A stretch of 64,000 nucleotides of DNA, taken from positions 62,001 to 126,000 of the forward strand of contig NZ_JAUXQZ010000025.1 in the NCBI RefSeq assembly GCF_030682035.1, read 5' to 3'. Source of the DNA: Brevundimonas sp. (GTDB taxonomy: Bacteria; Pseudomonadota; Alphaproteobacteria; Caulobacterales; Caulobacteraceae). The position numbers and the translations under genes were made by a program. The first letter of the stretch is position 1, and each line of letters opens with the position of its first letter. Under the pieces are notes generated by a model that was given only the letters and a program-made list of their open reading frames with translations, did no database searches and had not been told where the DNA came from. Shown piece by piece: positions 14,770 to 23,537 of this stretch.

Positions 14770-15588
14770 TCAACCGGTTTCCGCCGCCGCGTCCCTGGCG
14801 TCCTTCGCCGCCTGCTCCGGCGACGGTCCCATGGCGCACAGCGACCGGGGCGCGCCGTCGAGGTGCAGGTGGTTGGCGTGAGCCTCGTTATAGTCCGGCG
14901 TCAGCACGGTCGAGAACACCCGGCAGGCGCCGTCGCGGATTCGCCTCAGGAAGCTCGCCCCCTCGACCCCCGCGGGACCCGTTCCGGGCCAGTCGGTCAG
15001 CACCGAGACCTTTCGGCCGTCGGCCAGGGTCATGCCGCCGATGTCCAGCGCATTGGCCCGGGCGTGTTCGCTGGGCCGGGCAGCGAGGTCGGTCTGGCCG
15101 TAGATGCGGCGGCAGGCGTAGGTGCCGACGTCGTTGATCCGCGCCACCCGGCTGCCGAAGGTCGCCTCGGCCGCCGGCTGCAGCACCTGCCGGTCCCAGA
15201 TGACGTAGCGGACCGCCAGCGGGCACTGCATGACGGGACTGCCCGCCAGCGGCGTCACCGCCCCGCCGGTGATGCGCACGGCGCCGCGCACGACGCAGAA
15301 GCCGCCGTCGTCGACGTCCTCGGCCCGCTCCACCTGGACCCCGGCCTCGCGCAGCACCTGCATACAGGCCTCGGTGACGGCGGCGCTCTCTTCGGGCGCG
15401 GCGGTTTGGGGCAGGATGAAATCGGCCACCTTGGCCGCGGTCGCCTGGCCGATCGGCCGGCTGAGGTCGAGCGGCTTCCACGGCAGGTCCTGCTGCGGCG
15501 CGAAGGCGTTGATCAGCGAGAAGGCCGCACAGACGCCGAGCGCCAGCTCCCACAGCAGGTTCCAGAAATCGGCGAAATCACGCTTCAT
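14770..15588 (-). CDS. Extensin-like family protein
   Basis: 272 residues. A hydrophobic N-terminal helix (FWNLLWELALGVCAAFSLI) anchors it. The C-terminal two-thirds is the extensin-like domain with its fixed motifs: YACRRIYG, SEHARANALDIGG and NEAHANHLHLD. The His and Asp of these motifs match a D-Ala-D-Ala-peptidase-like (M15) metal site, so a periplasmic cell-wall role is plausible, though the activity is not established. Several conserved Cys may form disulfides. Confidence 0.85.
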   Translation of the reverse strand: MKRDFADFWNLLWELALGVCAAFSLINAFAPQQDLPWKPLDLSRPIGQATAAKVADFILPQTAAPEESAAVTEACMQVLREAGVQVERAEDVDDGGFCVVRGAVRITGGAVTPLAGSPVMQCPLAVRYVIWDRQVLQPAAEATFGSRVARINDVGTYACRRIYGQTDLAARPSEHARANALDIGGMTLADGRKVSVLTDWPGTGPAGVEGASFLRRIRDGACRVFSTVLTPDYNEAHANHLHLDGAPRSLCAMGPSPEQAAKDARDAAAETG

Positions 15589-15692
15589 GTTCCGACAGGC
15601 TTACCCGGACCCCGTGTCGGGCGGAAGGCGTTGTTAATCTTGTGGCCCTTCAGCCACAGGCGCACATTGCCCGTCCATCAGGAAAGCCGCTC

Positions 15693-16439
15693 ATGAGTAA
15701 GTCCGATGACTACCAGGCCGAACTGGAGCGCCTCCAGCTCAAGCTGGTCGAAGCGCAGGCCTGGGCCATCGACAAGGGCGTGCGGACCCTGATGCTGTTC
15801 GAAGGCCGCGACGCCGCAGGCAAGGACGGCTCGATCACACGGCTGACCGAATATATGTCGCCGCGCCAGACCCGCGTCATCGCCATGCCCAAACCCAGCG
15901 AGCGCGAGGGCAGCCAGTGGTATTTCCAGCGGTATGTCCCTTATCTGCCGGCGGCGGGCGAGACGATCATCTTCAACCGCTCCTGGTACAATCGTGGCGG
16001 GGTCGAGCCGGTGATGGAGTTCTGCACCCCGGCCCAGCAAGAGCAGTTCCTCAAGGACGCGCCGCGTTTCGAACGACTGCTGACCGATTCCGGCATCCAG
16101 CTGATCAAATTCTGGTTTGACATCACGAAGGCCGAACAGGCCGAGCGACTGGCCGAACGGGTCGCGGAGCCGCTGAAACGATTCAAGGTGTCGCCGCTGG
16201 ACGCCGAGGCGCAGAAGCGCTGGGACGCCTATTCGGCCGCTCGCGACCGGATGCTGGCCGAGACCCATTCCGCCCATGCGCCGTGGACCGTCGTCGCGAC
16301 CGACCACAAGAAGACTGCCCGCCTGAACGTCATCCGGCATGTGCTGCAACGCCTGGGCGCCCCTGGCTGCGGGTCCGAGAAACCCGACAAGGACGTGGTC
16401 TTTTCGGCCGACAAGGCCGAGGGCCGCCTGGCGCCCTGA
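15693..16439 (+). CDS. ppk2: Polyphosphate kinase 2 family protein
   Basis: 248 residues from the ATG at 15693, which follows AGGAAAG; an upstream in-frame start has no binding site. PPK2 enzymes move phosphate between polyphosphate and nucleoside di- or monophosphates. Walker A (GRDAAGKDGS) is at 38-47, the lid region is rich in Arg, and the second motif is FNRSWYNRGGVEPVM. It is a single-domain protein. Whether it prefers ADP/GDP or AMP cannot be settled by eye. It abuts gluQRS tail to tail with no gap. Confidence 0.93.
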   Translation: MSKSDDYQAELERLQLKLVEAQAWAIDKGVRTLMLFEGRDAAGKDGSITRLTEYMSPRQTRVIAMPKPSEREGSQWYFQRYVPYLPAAGETIIFNRSWYNRGGVEPVMEFCTPAQQEQFLKDAPRFERLLTDSGIQLIKFWFDITKAEQAERLAERVAEPLKRFKVSPLDAEAQKRWDAYSAARDRMLAETHSAHAPWTVVATDHKKTARLNVIRHVLQRLGAPGCGSEKPDKDVVFSADKAEGRLAP

Positions 16440-17288
16440 TCAGAAGCCGAGTTCGGCCCGCAGGGCGTCTGGCCGCAGACCCCCCGCCCTCAGCTCCGCA
16501 AGCGTCACTGCCCGGTCACGTTTGGCGTAGCGGCGGCCGTCCGCCCCGGCCAGCAGGCGGTGGTGGCGATAGACCGGCGTAGGCCAGCCCATCAGCGCCT
16601 GGATCAGCACCTGGACATGGGTCGCCTCGAACAGGTCCTCCCCGCGAATGACGTGCGTCACGCCTTGCAGGGCGTCGTCGTGGGTCACCGCCACATGATA
16701 GGCCGCGCCCGCGTCCTTGCGGGCCAGCACCACGTCGCCGGCGGCCTCGGGCCGGGCCGCGATCCGCCCCTGTTCGCCGTCCGGTCCCCGGCCTTCCTCA
16801 ACGAACGACAGGTCGGCCCACGCCCGTTCCCCCAAGGTCTCGCGCGCCCGGTCCAGCGAGAGGCGCCACGCGAACGGCCGCTCCTCCGAAAGGAAGGAGG
16901 CCTCCTCGTCGGCCGGATGCGGACCCGGCCGCGCCGCCTCCACCGGACCGTGTGGCGCATCGCCGATGGCGTCGAGGATGTTCTTGCGGGTGCGGAAACA
17001 GCGATACAGCAGGCGCCGACCGTGCAGGTCGTCGACCACGCCCGCGTAGTTGGACAGGTGGTCGGACTGGCGGCGCACCGGCCCGTCCCGGTCCAGTCCC
17101 AGCCAGGCCAGGTCCTCGAGCACGGCGGTCTCATACTCGGGCCGGCAGCGGGTTGGATCGATGTCCTCGATGCGCAGCAGGAAGCGCCCGCCGGTTTCGC
17201 GTGCGGCGCGCCAGGCGGTCAGCGCGGAAAAAGCGTGGCCCCGATGCAGCCGCCCGGTCGGCGAGGGAGCGAAACGGGTGGTCAGCAT
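16440..17288 (-). CDS. gluQ: Glutamyl-Q tRNA(Asp) synthetase
   Basis: 282 residues from the ATG at 17288, which begins directly with the catalytic region TTRFAPSPTGRLHRGHAFS. The HIGH-type motif is HRGH at 15-18 and the KMSKS-like loop is YAKRDRAV. The protein lacks a tRNA anticodon-binding domain. It attaches glutamate to queuosine 34 of tRNA-Asp. The Zn-binding Cys cluster of the E. coli enzyme is mostly missing: only YRCFRTR with a single Cys remains. It is divergent from the alkA-like gene, with 76 bases between starts. Confidence 0.93.
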   Translation of the reverse strand: MLTTRFAPSPTGRLHRGHAFSALTAWRAARETGGRFLLRIEDIDPTRCRPEYETAVLEDLAWLGLDRDGPVRRQSDHLSNYAGVVDDLHGRRLLYRCFRTRKNILDAIGDAPHGPVEAARPGPHPADEEASFLSEERPFAWRLSLDRARETLGERAWADLSFVEEGRGPDGEQGRIAARPEAAGDVVLARKDAGAAYHVAVTHDDALQGVTHVIRGEDLFEATHVQVLIQALMGWPTPVYRHHRLLAGADGRRYAKRDRAVTLAELRAGGLRPDALRAELGF

Positions 17289-17364
17289 GGCAGCACGATA
17301 GCGGCAAACGGCCCTCGTCGTCACTGTCGCCTTGCCGCAGGCCGGCGCTGCGATAGGCTCGGCC

Positions 17365-18021
17365 ATGGCTGTCGTACCATCTCACGCCCAGATCGTCGCC
17401 ATACGTGAGGCGCTCACCGTTCTCGACCCCGCGCTGGACCGCGCCCACGCCCAGACGCCGGAGTTCGAGTGGCGGCTGCGTCCGGGCGGCTATGAAGGCC
17501 TGTTCCACATGATCGTGGACCAGCAGGTCTCGGTGGCCGCCGCCGCCTCGATCTGGCGGCGGGTGGTCGAGGGGCTGGATGGCGACGTCACACCGCGGGC
17601 CGTGCTGGCGCGCGATGTCGAGACCCTGAGGACCTTCGGGCTGTCGGGTCAGAAGGCGAGATTCGGTCATGAGATCGCCCGCGCCCACGTCGAGGGTTTG
17701 ATCGACTTCGACCATCTGGAACGGCTGTCGGACGGGGAGGCGATCGCGAAACTGACCGCCATCAAGGGCGTCGGCAAATGGACCGCCGAGACCTTCCTGA
17801 TGTTCTGCGAAGGTCGGACAGACGTCTTTCCCGGCGCCGACATCGCCCTTCAGGAGGCGATGCGCTGGGCCGATGCTGCAGCCCTGCGTCCAAACGAGCA
17901 GCAGGCCTATGCCCGCGCCGAAATCTGGCGGCCCCATCGCAGCGTCGCGGCGCATCTGCTGTGGGGATGGTATGGAGCGGTCAAGCGCGGCGAGGTCGCG
18001 CTGGAGGAGCATCCCGCGTGA
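17365..18021 (+). CDS. DNA-3-methyladenine glycosylase II (AlkA-like HhH-GPD)
   Basis: 218 residues from the ATG at 17365; a TTG 33 bases upstream is a weaker alternative. The helix-hairpin-helix is LTAIKGVGKWTAETFLMFC, followed by the catalytic Asp in VFPGADIALQ. The N-terminal half has HMIVDQQVSVAAAASIW. The enzyme removes alkylated bases such as 3-methyladenine to start base-excision repair. Its stop overlaps the GTG start of the next gene (GTGA), so the two genes are coupled. Confidence 0.92.
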   Translation: MAVVPSHAQIVAIREALTVLDPALDRAHAQTPEFEWRLRPGGYEGLFHMIVDQQVSVAAAASIWRRVVEGLDGDVTPRAVLARDVETLRTFGLSGQKARFGHEIARAHVEGLIDFDHLERLSDGEAIAKLTAIKGVGKWTAETFLMFCEGRTDVFPGADIALQEAMRWADAAALRPNEQQAYARAEIWRPHRSVAAHLLWGWYGAVKRGEVALEEHPA

Positions 18022-18668
18022 GCCCCATCGTCGATCCCGCCCTGACCGACCCCGAGACCGTTCTCGGCGCGCTCGATTTCGCGGGCGTGGCTGTATTCGC
18101 CGCCACCGGCGCCCTGGCGGCAGCGCAGCAGCGGCATGATCTGGTCACCTTCGCCTTCTTCGGCGCCATCACGGGGGTCGGCGGCGGAACCTTGCGCGAC
18201 CTGCTGATCGGGGCGCCGGTCTTCTGGGTGCAGGATTGGCGCTATATCGCCGTCTACCTGCTCGCCTCGCTCGCGGTCTGGATGGTCGGAGCCCGCCCTT
18301 GGCGGTTCCGGGCGCTGCTGTGGCTCGATGCGATCGGCCTGGCGGCCTATGGCGTCATGGGCGCGGCCAAGGCCGAGGCCTTTGAGGTCGCGCCGCTGAT
18401 CTGCATCGTCATGGGAGCCCTGACCGCCTGTTTAGGGGGCGTGGTGCGTGATCTGCTGGCGGGCCAGCCGTCCATCCTGCTGCGGCGCGAGATCACCGTT
18501 TCCGCCGCCCTGCTGGCCGCCACCGTCTTCGTCGGCGCGCGCGCCCTGGGCCTCGACGCCTGGCCAGCCGCCCTGATCGCCGCCCCCTGCGGCTTCGCCC
18601 TGCGGGCCGGCGCCCTGGTCTGGGGCTGGAGCTTGCCGGCGTTTCCCGGGACCCCATCCCGCAGCTGA
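18018..18668 (+). CDS. TRIC-type cation channel family protein (UPF0126)
   Basis: 216 residues from GTG at 18018, overlapping the glycosylase stop by four bases. There are two homologous halves of three helices each. Each half has the signature of the family: TGVGGGTLRDLLIG in the first and LGGVVRDLLAGQPSIL in the second. The glycine-rich kinks form the pore in structurally studied bacterial TRIC proteins, which conduct K+. It is located in the inner membrane. Coupling to a repair gene has no obvious functional reason. Confidence 0.9.
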   Translation: MSPIVDPALTDPETVLGALDFAGVAVFAATGALAAAQQRHDLVTFAFFGAITGVGGGTLRDLLIGAPVFWVQDWRYIAVYLLASLAVWMVGARPWRFRALLWLDAIGLAAYGVMGAAKAEAFEVAPLICIVMGALTACLGGVVRDLLAGQPSILLRREITVSAALLAATVFVGARALGLDAWPAALIAAPCGFALRAGALVWGWSLPAFPGTPSRS

Positions 18669-18801
18669 GCGTTACGGAACCGTCGCTCCCCGGTCATCGC
18701 CAAGCCGTCGAATCACGGCTAGGCTTTGTCCACAGCCAAGGAAGGAGACGTGTCTTCAGTCCGGTCGCGTCGATGATCCTCTCCCGAACGGCGAGGGCCT
18801 G

Positions 18802-19362
18802 ATGCAGGTCCAGAGCCGCCCCCCCTCCGGCTGGCCCGCGCTGGTGCTGAACGCCGACTTTCGTCCGCTGTCCTACTATCCGCTGTCGATCTGGCCGTGG
18901 GAGGAAGTGGTCAAGGCAGTCTATCAGAACCGCGTCGATGTGGTCTCGACCTATGACAAGGTGGTCCGCAGCCCCTCCATCGAAATGGTGCTCCCCAGCG
19001 TCATCGCGCTGAAGAACTATGTCGATCAGGATCGCCAGCCCGCCTTCACCCGCTTCAATGTCTTCCTGCGCGACGGCTTCGCCTGCCAGTATTGCGCCGC
19101 CACCGCGGAGCTGACCTTTGACCATGTGATCCCCCGCTCGCGCGGCGGCCGCACCACTTGGGAAAACATCGTCGCCGCCTGTTCGCCCTGCAATCTGAGG
19201 AAGGGCGGCCGCACGCCGCAACAGGCGGGCATGCCGATCCGCCGTCCACCGCATCGGCCCACCGCCTGGCAACTGCAACAGTTTGGCCGCCGCTTCCCCC
19301 CGCACTATCTCCACCAGAGCTGGCTTGACTACCTCTACTGGGACATCGAGCTGGAGCCGTAG
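18802..19362 (+). CDS. HNH endonuclease family protein
   Basis: 186 residues; GAGGG precedes the ATG. The HNH core holds two Cys pairs for zinc (CQYC and CSPC), the catalytic region ELTFDHVIPRSRGGRTTWENIV, and CNLRKGGRTPQQAGM. The N-terminal half (ALVLNADFRPLSYYPLSIWP) is typical of chromosomal HNH proteins found widely in bacteria. The biological role of this subfamily is not known. It stands alone just upstream of higBA. Confidence 0.92.
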   Translation: MQVQSRPPSGWPALVLNADFRPLSYYPLSIWPWEEVVKAVYQNRVDVVSTYDKVVRSPSIEMVLPSVIALKNYVDQDRQPAFTRFNVFLRDGFACQYCAATAELTFDHVIPRSRGGRTTWENIVAACSPCNLRKGGRTPQQAGMPIRRPPHRPTAWQLQQFGRRFPPHYLHQSWLDYLYWDIELEP

Positions 19363-19397
19363 GGTTTGATCGCATCTGGCGGATTCGCGCACCGCCC

Positions 19398-19450
19398 GTT
19401 CCCGCCACGGGAACATTTTGCTTGTTCCCAAGACGGGAACGCGCTATACG
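19398..19450 (+). promoter_or_regulatory. higBA promoter with two identical operators
   Basis: GTTCCC-N5-GGGAAC occurs twice, at 19398-19414 and 19424-19440, centres 26 bases apart. A TATACG -10 candidate (19445-19450) lies 17 bases after a TTGTTC -35 candidate (19422-19427). The second operator overlaps the -35 and the spacer, so a bound antitoxin would block RNA polymerase. With these elements transcription would begin at or near the toxin ATG at 19457, giving a nearly leaderless mRNA. Confidence 0.7.
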
Positions 19451-19456
19451 AGATGC

Positions 19457-19750
19457 ATGAACGTCGTCGCCAAGAGAACCCTTCAGGCCTTCTGGACTAT
19501 CCACCCGCAAGCCCAGGGGCCGCTGATCAGTTGGTATGCCCATGCGTCGAAAGCCGAGTGGAGAACACCGCAGGACATCAAGGACGACTTTCGCAGCGTC
19601 GACTTCGTTGGTGACAATCGGGTCATCTTCGATGTCGGCGGTGACAACTACCGATTGGTGGCGCGGATTTCCTACATCTACAAGCAGGTGTTGGTGAAAT
19701 TCGTAGGCACTCACAAAGAATATGACAAAATCAACCCGGAGACCATCTAG
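19457..19750 (+). CDS. higB: HigB-family mRNA interferase toxin
   Basis: 97 residues from ATG 19457. The HigB pattern is complete: ISWYAHASKAEWRTPQDIK, NRVIFDVGGDNYRLV (the usual GNxYRL is GDNYRL here), and VKFVGTHKEYDKI at the end. Toxins of this family cut mRNA on the ribosome. The toxin gene precedes the antitoxin gene, the normal order for higBA, with 58 bases between them. Base composition is more AT-rich than its neighbours, suggesting transfer. Confidence 0.9.
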   Translation: MNVVAKRTLQAFWTIHPQAQGPLISWYAHASKAEWRTPQDIKDDFRSVDFVGDNRVIFDVGGDNYRLVARISYIYKQVLVKFVGTHKEYDKINPETI

Positions 19751-19808
19751 TAATCCCGACGCCAAAGCGTCTTCACCTTCTCACTGACGGGGTTAGTTGG
19801 AGGATATA

Positions 19809-20189
19809 ATGAAAAACAATACTGTACACATTCTTCATAACAAAAACGATTACAAGGCCGCGCTCAAAGAGTATGAGTCTTATTTCGAAGATGAGCCTGA
19901 ACGCGGCAGCGAAGCCGGTGATCGCTTCCAACTGCTTGGTCTTCTGCTCGCAAAATACGAGGAAGAAAGCTTCCCGATGCCGAAGGCGTCACCCGTCGAG
20001 GCTATCCGCTTTGCAATGGACCGTCTCGGCTTGGGGCAAGCAGATTTGGCTGAACTACTGGGTTCTCGGTCGCGTGCATCCGAAATCCTAAAGGAGCGGC
20101 GAGAATTAACCCTGCCTCAGATAAGAAAGCTCTCGAAGGAATGGCGCATTCCAGCCGACGCTCTGATCGGTGCATTTGAGATGGCGTGA
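19809..20189 (+). CDS. higA: HigA-family antitoxin with C-terminal HTH
   Basis: 126 residues. The ATG at 19809 is chosen over an upstream TTG because GGAGG lies at the right distance. The N-terminal half is acidic (EYESYFEDEPERGSE), and the XRE-type HTH is at about 75-120 (IRFAMDRLGLGQADLAELLG, then SRASEILKERRELTLPQIRK). It should neutralise HigB and repress the operon by binding the GTTCCC-N5-GGGAAC sites upstream. The first codons are strikingly AT-rich. Confidence 0.9.
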   Translation: MKNNTVHILHNKNDYKAALKEYESYFEDEPERGSEAGDRFQLLGLLLAKYEEESFPMPKASPVEAIRFAMDRLGLGQADLAELLGSRSRASEILKERRELTLPQIRKLSKEWRIPADALIGAFEMA

Positions 20190-20370
20190 CTTGAGGAAGG
20201 CTGCGCGCCTGCCTTCATCAGCCCACGCGTGACCAGCCTGGCTGCTCCAGAGGCTCGCCGGGTGGTTCGGATTGCATCGCGAACGCGGTTCGGGTCCCGC
20301 CAGCTGTACCCGGAACGGCGGCGCACCCACGCCGTTGACGACAGGCCTGTCCTGCTTCAGTCGAGCCCTC

Positions 20371-21147
20371 ATGAAAATCCGCGTCAGCGCCGAACTGGTC
20401 TATCGCTTCGATCCGCCGACGGACGCTATCTACAAGATTCAGGTCGCCCATTGGCCGGGCCAGACCATTCTCGAGGAAAGCCTGACCACGACGCCCGCCA
20501 TCGACTTCGTCGAGAACGAGGATGAGGAGTTCGGGGCCCGCACCCTGCGCGCCCATCTGTCGGGCGAGGTGGCCCTGACCTATCGGGCGGTCGTCGACAA
20601 CGGCGTGCTCAAGGGCCTGCCGCCGGTCACGGTCCAGCACGACTGGGGCGAGCTTCCGGCCGAGGTGCTGACCTATCTCTGGCCCAGCCGCTACTGCCCC
20701 TCGGACCAGTTCGGACGGTTCGCGGAGCACACCTTCGGCGGCACGGTCGGCGGCGACCGGGTGCTGAAAATCCTCGACTGGATCAAGACCGAGATCGACT
20801 ATGAGCCGGGCGCCTCGGACAGCGAAACCACGGCGGCGCGCACCTTCATCGACCGCGCCGGGGTATGCCGCGACTTCACCCATATGGGCATCACCCTGTG
20901 CCGCGCCTCGGGCATTCCGGCGCGGGCGGTTAGCGCCTTCGCCCATCAACTGAACCCGCCGGACTTCCACGCCATCTTCGAGGTCTGGCTGTCGAACGGC
21001 TGGTGGCTGGTCGATCCGACCGGCCTGGCGCCGGTCGAGGGTCTGGTCCGCATCGCCTGCGGCCGCGACGCCGCCGACATCGCCTTCCTGACCACCCAGG
21101 GGTCGTGCCAGCTGGTGAGACAGTCGGTGAGGGCGGAAGCGATCTAG
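20371..21147 (+). CDS. Transglutaminase-like family protein
   Basis: 258 residues from the ATG at 20371; the frame is open upstream but has no better start. It has an N-terminal beta domain and then a transglutaminase core. The catalytic Cys is in AGVCRDFTHMGI, the His in DFHAIFEVWLSNGWW and the Asp in LVDPTGLAP. No signal peptide is seen, so it is cytoplasmic. Bacterial members act as cysteine proteases or amidases more often than as cross-linkers. It is convergent with the M1 peptidase gene, overlapping by four bases. Confidence 0.88.
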   Translation: MKIRVSAELVYRFDPPTDAIYKIQVAHWPGQTILEESLTTTPAIDFVENEDEEFGARTLRAHLSGEVALTYRAVVDNGVLKGLPPVTVQHDWGELPAEVLTYLWPSRYCPSDQFGRFAEHTFGGTVGGDRVLKILDWIKTEIDYEPGASDSETTAARTFIDRAGVCRDFTHMGITLCRASGIPARAVSAFAHQLNPPDFHAIFEVWLSNGWWLVDPTGLAPVEGLVRIACGRDAADIAFLTTQGSCQLVRQSVRAEAI

Positions 21148-22916
21148 TTCGGCGACCCCGCCGCCTTCCATTCCTCGATGAAGACGTCGCGACGCAGCAC
21201 CTTGTTGTCCGGATCGATCAGCACATGGGCCCGGGCCGGGACGGCGATCCGGCCGCGCCCGCCGGTCATGGCCACGGTCTGGCGGCGGCCGTCGATTTCG
21301 ATCTCGACCGGCATGGGGAAGGCACCGGCGTCGCCGGTGACCCATTCCAGCGCCAGCTCGCCGTCCTCGCGAGTATGGCGCAGGTCTGGCAGGGCGGCCT
21401 GGTACAGATAGGCGCGGAAGAACCAGGCGAGGTCCTGTCCGGATTCCTGGTTGACGATCGCCAGGAATTCGTTGGTCGTGCCGTAGCGCGTGGTGAACTC
21501 GCCCGGCCGAGGCGTCGCCGTGCCGTAGACCAGCCGGGTCACCGACCGGAAGAAGGCCTCGTCGCCGATCAGCATCCGCAGCGAATGGGCGATCAGCGAG
21601 CCCTTGTTGTAGAGGTCCAGGCCCGGCCCGACATCGCTCTTGTAGACCTCATCCTCGGCCCGCTCCGTGCCCGAGACGACGGCAAACCGGTTGATCAGGT
21701 CGCGGCGCTGGTCCTGCAGTTCGGCCTGCATATAGCGTTCGCCATGCAGCCAGCGCAGGTAGAGCGGCTGCATATAGCTGCCCAGTCCCTCATGCAGCCA
21801 CATGTCGTCGGCGTTGCGGTTGGTCATCTGGTTGCCGAACCACTCGTGCGCCATCTCGTGGTGCAGCAGCCAGTCATACCCCTTGCCGTCCAGCTTGTAG
21901 GCGTTGCCATAGGCGTTGATCGTCTGGTGCTCCATGCCCAGGTGCGGGGTCTCGACCACGCCCATCTTCTCGTCGCCGAACGGGTAGGGGCCGACGGTGG
22001 ACTCGTAGAAGTCCATCATTGGCGCGAACTGGGCGAACAGGGCCTCGACCTTGGCCGGGTCGTCGGAGCGCAAATGCCAATAGGAGATCGGGATCATATT
22101 GCCGAACCGGCTCCGGTAGTCGGCCCGCATCTCGTCATACGGCCCGATGTTGAGCGCGATGGCGTAGGTGTTGGGATTGGCGGCGCTCCAGTTCCAGGTG
22201 GTCCAGCCGTCCTCGTGATCGACCGTGCCCATGAACCGCCCGTTGGAGGGCGCCGACAGGTTTGACGGCACTCTGATATGCAGATCGACCCGTTTCGGCT
22301 CGGCCAGCGGATGATCGATACAGGGCCAGAAGATATCGCATCCCTCGGGCTGGACGGCGGTGGCGATCCACGGCGTCCCGTCCGCCGTCGCTCCCCAGAC
22401 GAAGCCCCCGTCCCACGGCGCCTGGGGCGCCACGCGCGGCGCGCCGGCATAGGCGATACGGACCGACACCGTCCCTCCGGCGGCCAGCGGCTCGGCCAGC
22501 GGAATGGTCATCCGTCCTTCGGGATTGCTCCAGCCGCCGTCACCCGCGGGAATCTCGCGCCCGTCGACCTGCACCGAGGACACGGTCAGCAGGGTGTCCA
22601 GCTCGACCACCACGGCGGTCAGCGGCGCCGTCGCGGTGAAGTCCAGCACGGCGATGGCGGAGATGGTCTTCGTCTCGGGCATGACCCTGATCGACAGATC
22701 GGCCTTGTCGAACGACATGGCCAGTTGTTCGGCGGTGCGCGGCTGGTCGGTGCCCAGGGTGAAGTCGGTCGATTCGCGGACCGGCGTCACGACCACGGCC
22801 GGCTCGGCGGCGACGGGAACGGCCTCCTGCGAGGCGGTCGCCGTGGCGCAGGCGGCGAGGGCGAGCATCGAAACGCCCGTCAGGACGGCGCGGACGGCTT
22901 TGAAGGACACGAACAA
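21144..22916 (-). CDS. M1 family metallopeptidase, lipoprotein
   Basis: 590 residues. The signal peptide ends in a lipobox (LALAAC), so it is envelope-anchored. The gluzincin site is intact: HEMAHEWFGN, then the third zinc ligand Glu after 18 residues in WLHEGLGSYM. The substrate-binding motif is GMEHQT where aminopeptidases usually have GxMEN, which may alter N-terminus recognition. It ends shortly after the catalytic domain and lacks the long helical C-terminal domain of PepN. Likely an exported aminopeptidase. Confidence 0.9.
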   Translation of the reverse strand: MFVSFKAVRAVLTGVSMLALAACATATASQEAVPVAAEPAVVVTPVRESTDFTLGTDQPRTAEQLAMSFDKADLSIRVMPETKTISAIAVLDFTATAPLTAVVVELDTLLTVSSVQVDGREIPAGDGGWSNPEGRMTIPLAEPLAAGGTVSVRIAYAGAPRVAPQAPWDGGFVWGATADGTPWIATAVQPEGCDIFWPCIDHPLAEPKRVDLHIRVPSNLSAPSNGRFMGTVDHEDGWTTWNWSAANPNTYAIALNIGPYDEMRADYRSRFGNMIPISYWHLRSDDPAKVEALFAQFAPMMDFYESTVGPYPFGDEKMGVVETPHLGMEHQTINAYGNAYKLDGKGYDWLLHHEMAHEWFGNQMTNRNADDMWLHEGLGSYMQPLYLRWLHGERYMQAELQDQRRDLINRFAVVSGTERAEDEVYKSDVGPGLDLYNKGSLIAHSLRMLIGDEAFFRSVTRLVYGTATPRPGEFTTRYGTTNEFLAIVNQESGQDLAWFFRAYLYQAALPDLRHTREDGELALEWVTGDAGAFPMPVEIEIDGRRQTVAMTGGRGRIAVPARAHVLIDPDNKVLRRDVFIEEWKAAGSPN

Positions 22917-22970
22917 CCTCCCGGAGACGACGGCCTCAGCCTAATGCCGGGTGCGGACTGCGCAAACAAA

Positions 22971-22994
22971 AAGGCCGGCGTTTCCGCCGGCCTT
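22971..22994 (-). terminator. Terminator of rpmB
   Basis: AAGGCCGGCG and CGCCGGCCTT form a perfect 10-bp stem with a four-base loop, flanked by A and T runs on the two strands. It lies 25 bases after the rpmB stop. Confidence 0.85.
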
Positions 22995-23019
22995 TTCAGA
23001 TGTTGATGCTGACGCCCGA

Positions 23020-23319
23020 TCAGGCGGCGGCGGCCCGTTCGGCGATCCTGGCCTTGACCTGGCGCTTGATCCGCTGAGCGGCCAGCGACAGCTGCTCGTC
23101 CTTGGCCTTGACGATGAACGGGTCCAGGCCACCCTTGAAGTCGAGGGTGCGCAGGGCGGCGTTCGAGATACGCAGGCTGAAGGTCTGGCCCAGGGCTTCC
23201 GAGGCGACCTTGACCGTCTTCAGCGACGGCAGGAAGCGGCGCTTGGTCTTGACGTTCGAGTGGCTCACGCTGTGGCCGACCATCGGGCCGATACCGGTGA
23301 GTTCGCAGCGACGCGACAT
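23020..23319 (-). CDS. rpmB: 50S ribosomal protein L28
   Basis: 99 residues from the ATG at 23319, which gives the standard MSRRCELTG beginning; in-frame codons upstream are not part of the family. HSNVKTKRRFLPSL and SLRISNAALRTLDF are typical. It is a component of the large subunit near the exit of the tRNA path. It is a single-gene unit with a strong terminator. rpmG does not follow, unlike in E. coli. Confidence 0.97.
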   Translation of the reverse strand: MSRRCELTGIGPMVGHSVSHSNVKTKRRFLPSLKTVKVASEALGQTFSLRISNAALRTLDFKGGLDPFIVKAKDEQLSLAAQRIKRQVKARIAERAAAA

Positions 23320-23537
23320 CTGACTATCCTTGGGCAGGAGCGGGCCGCAAACTGAGCGGACGCATGAAACAGAGGCGCGCAGGGATGGGGTCCCCGCGCG
23401 AGAGGGGGCCGTATAGTGGAAGTCACCGCGCCCCGTCAAGGCTTGAGGGCGGTCGCGGGCCGTTCAGCCGCCGTTCAATTCCCGCCATATATCCTCTCTA
23501 TTCATGCATTGAAGCCATGCTGCCGAGGGTTTGCCGA

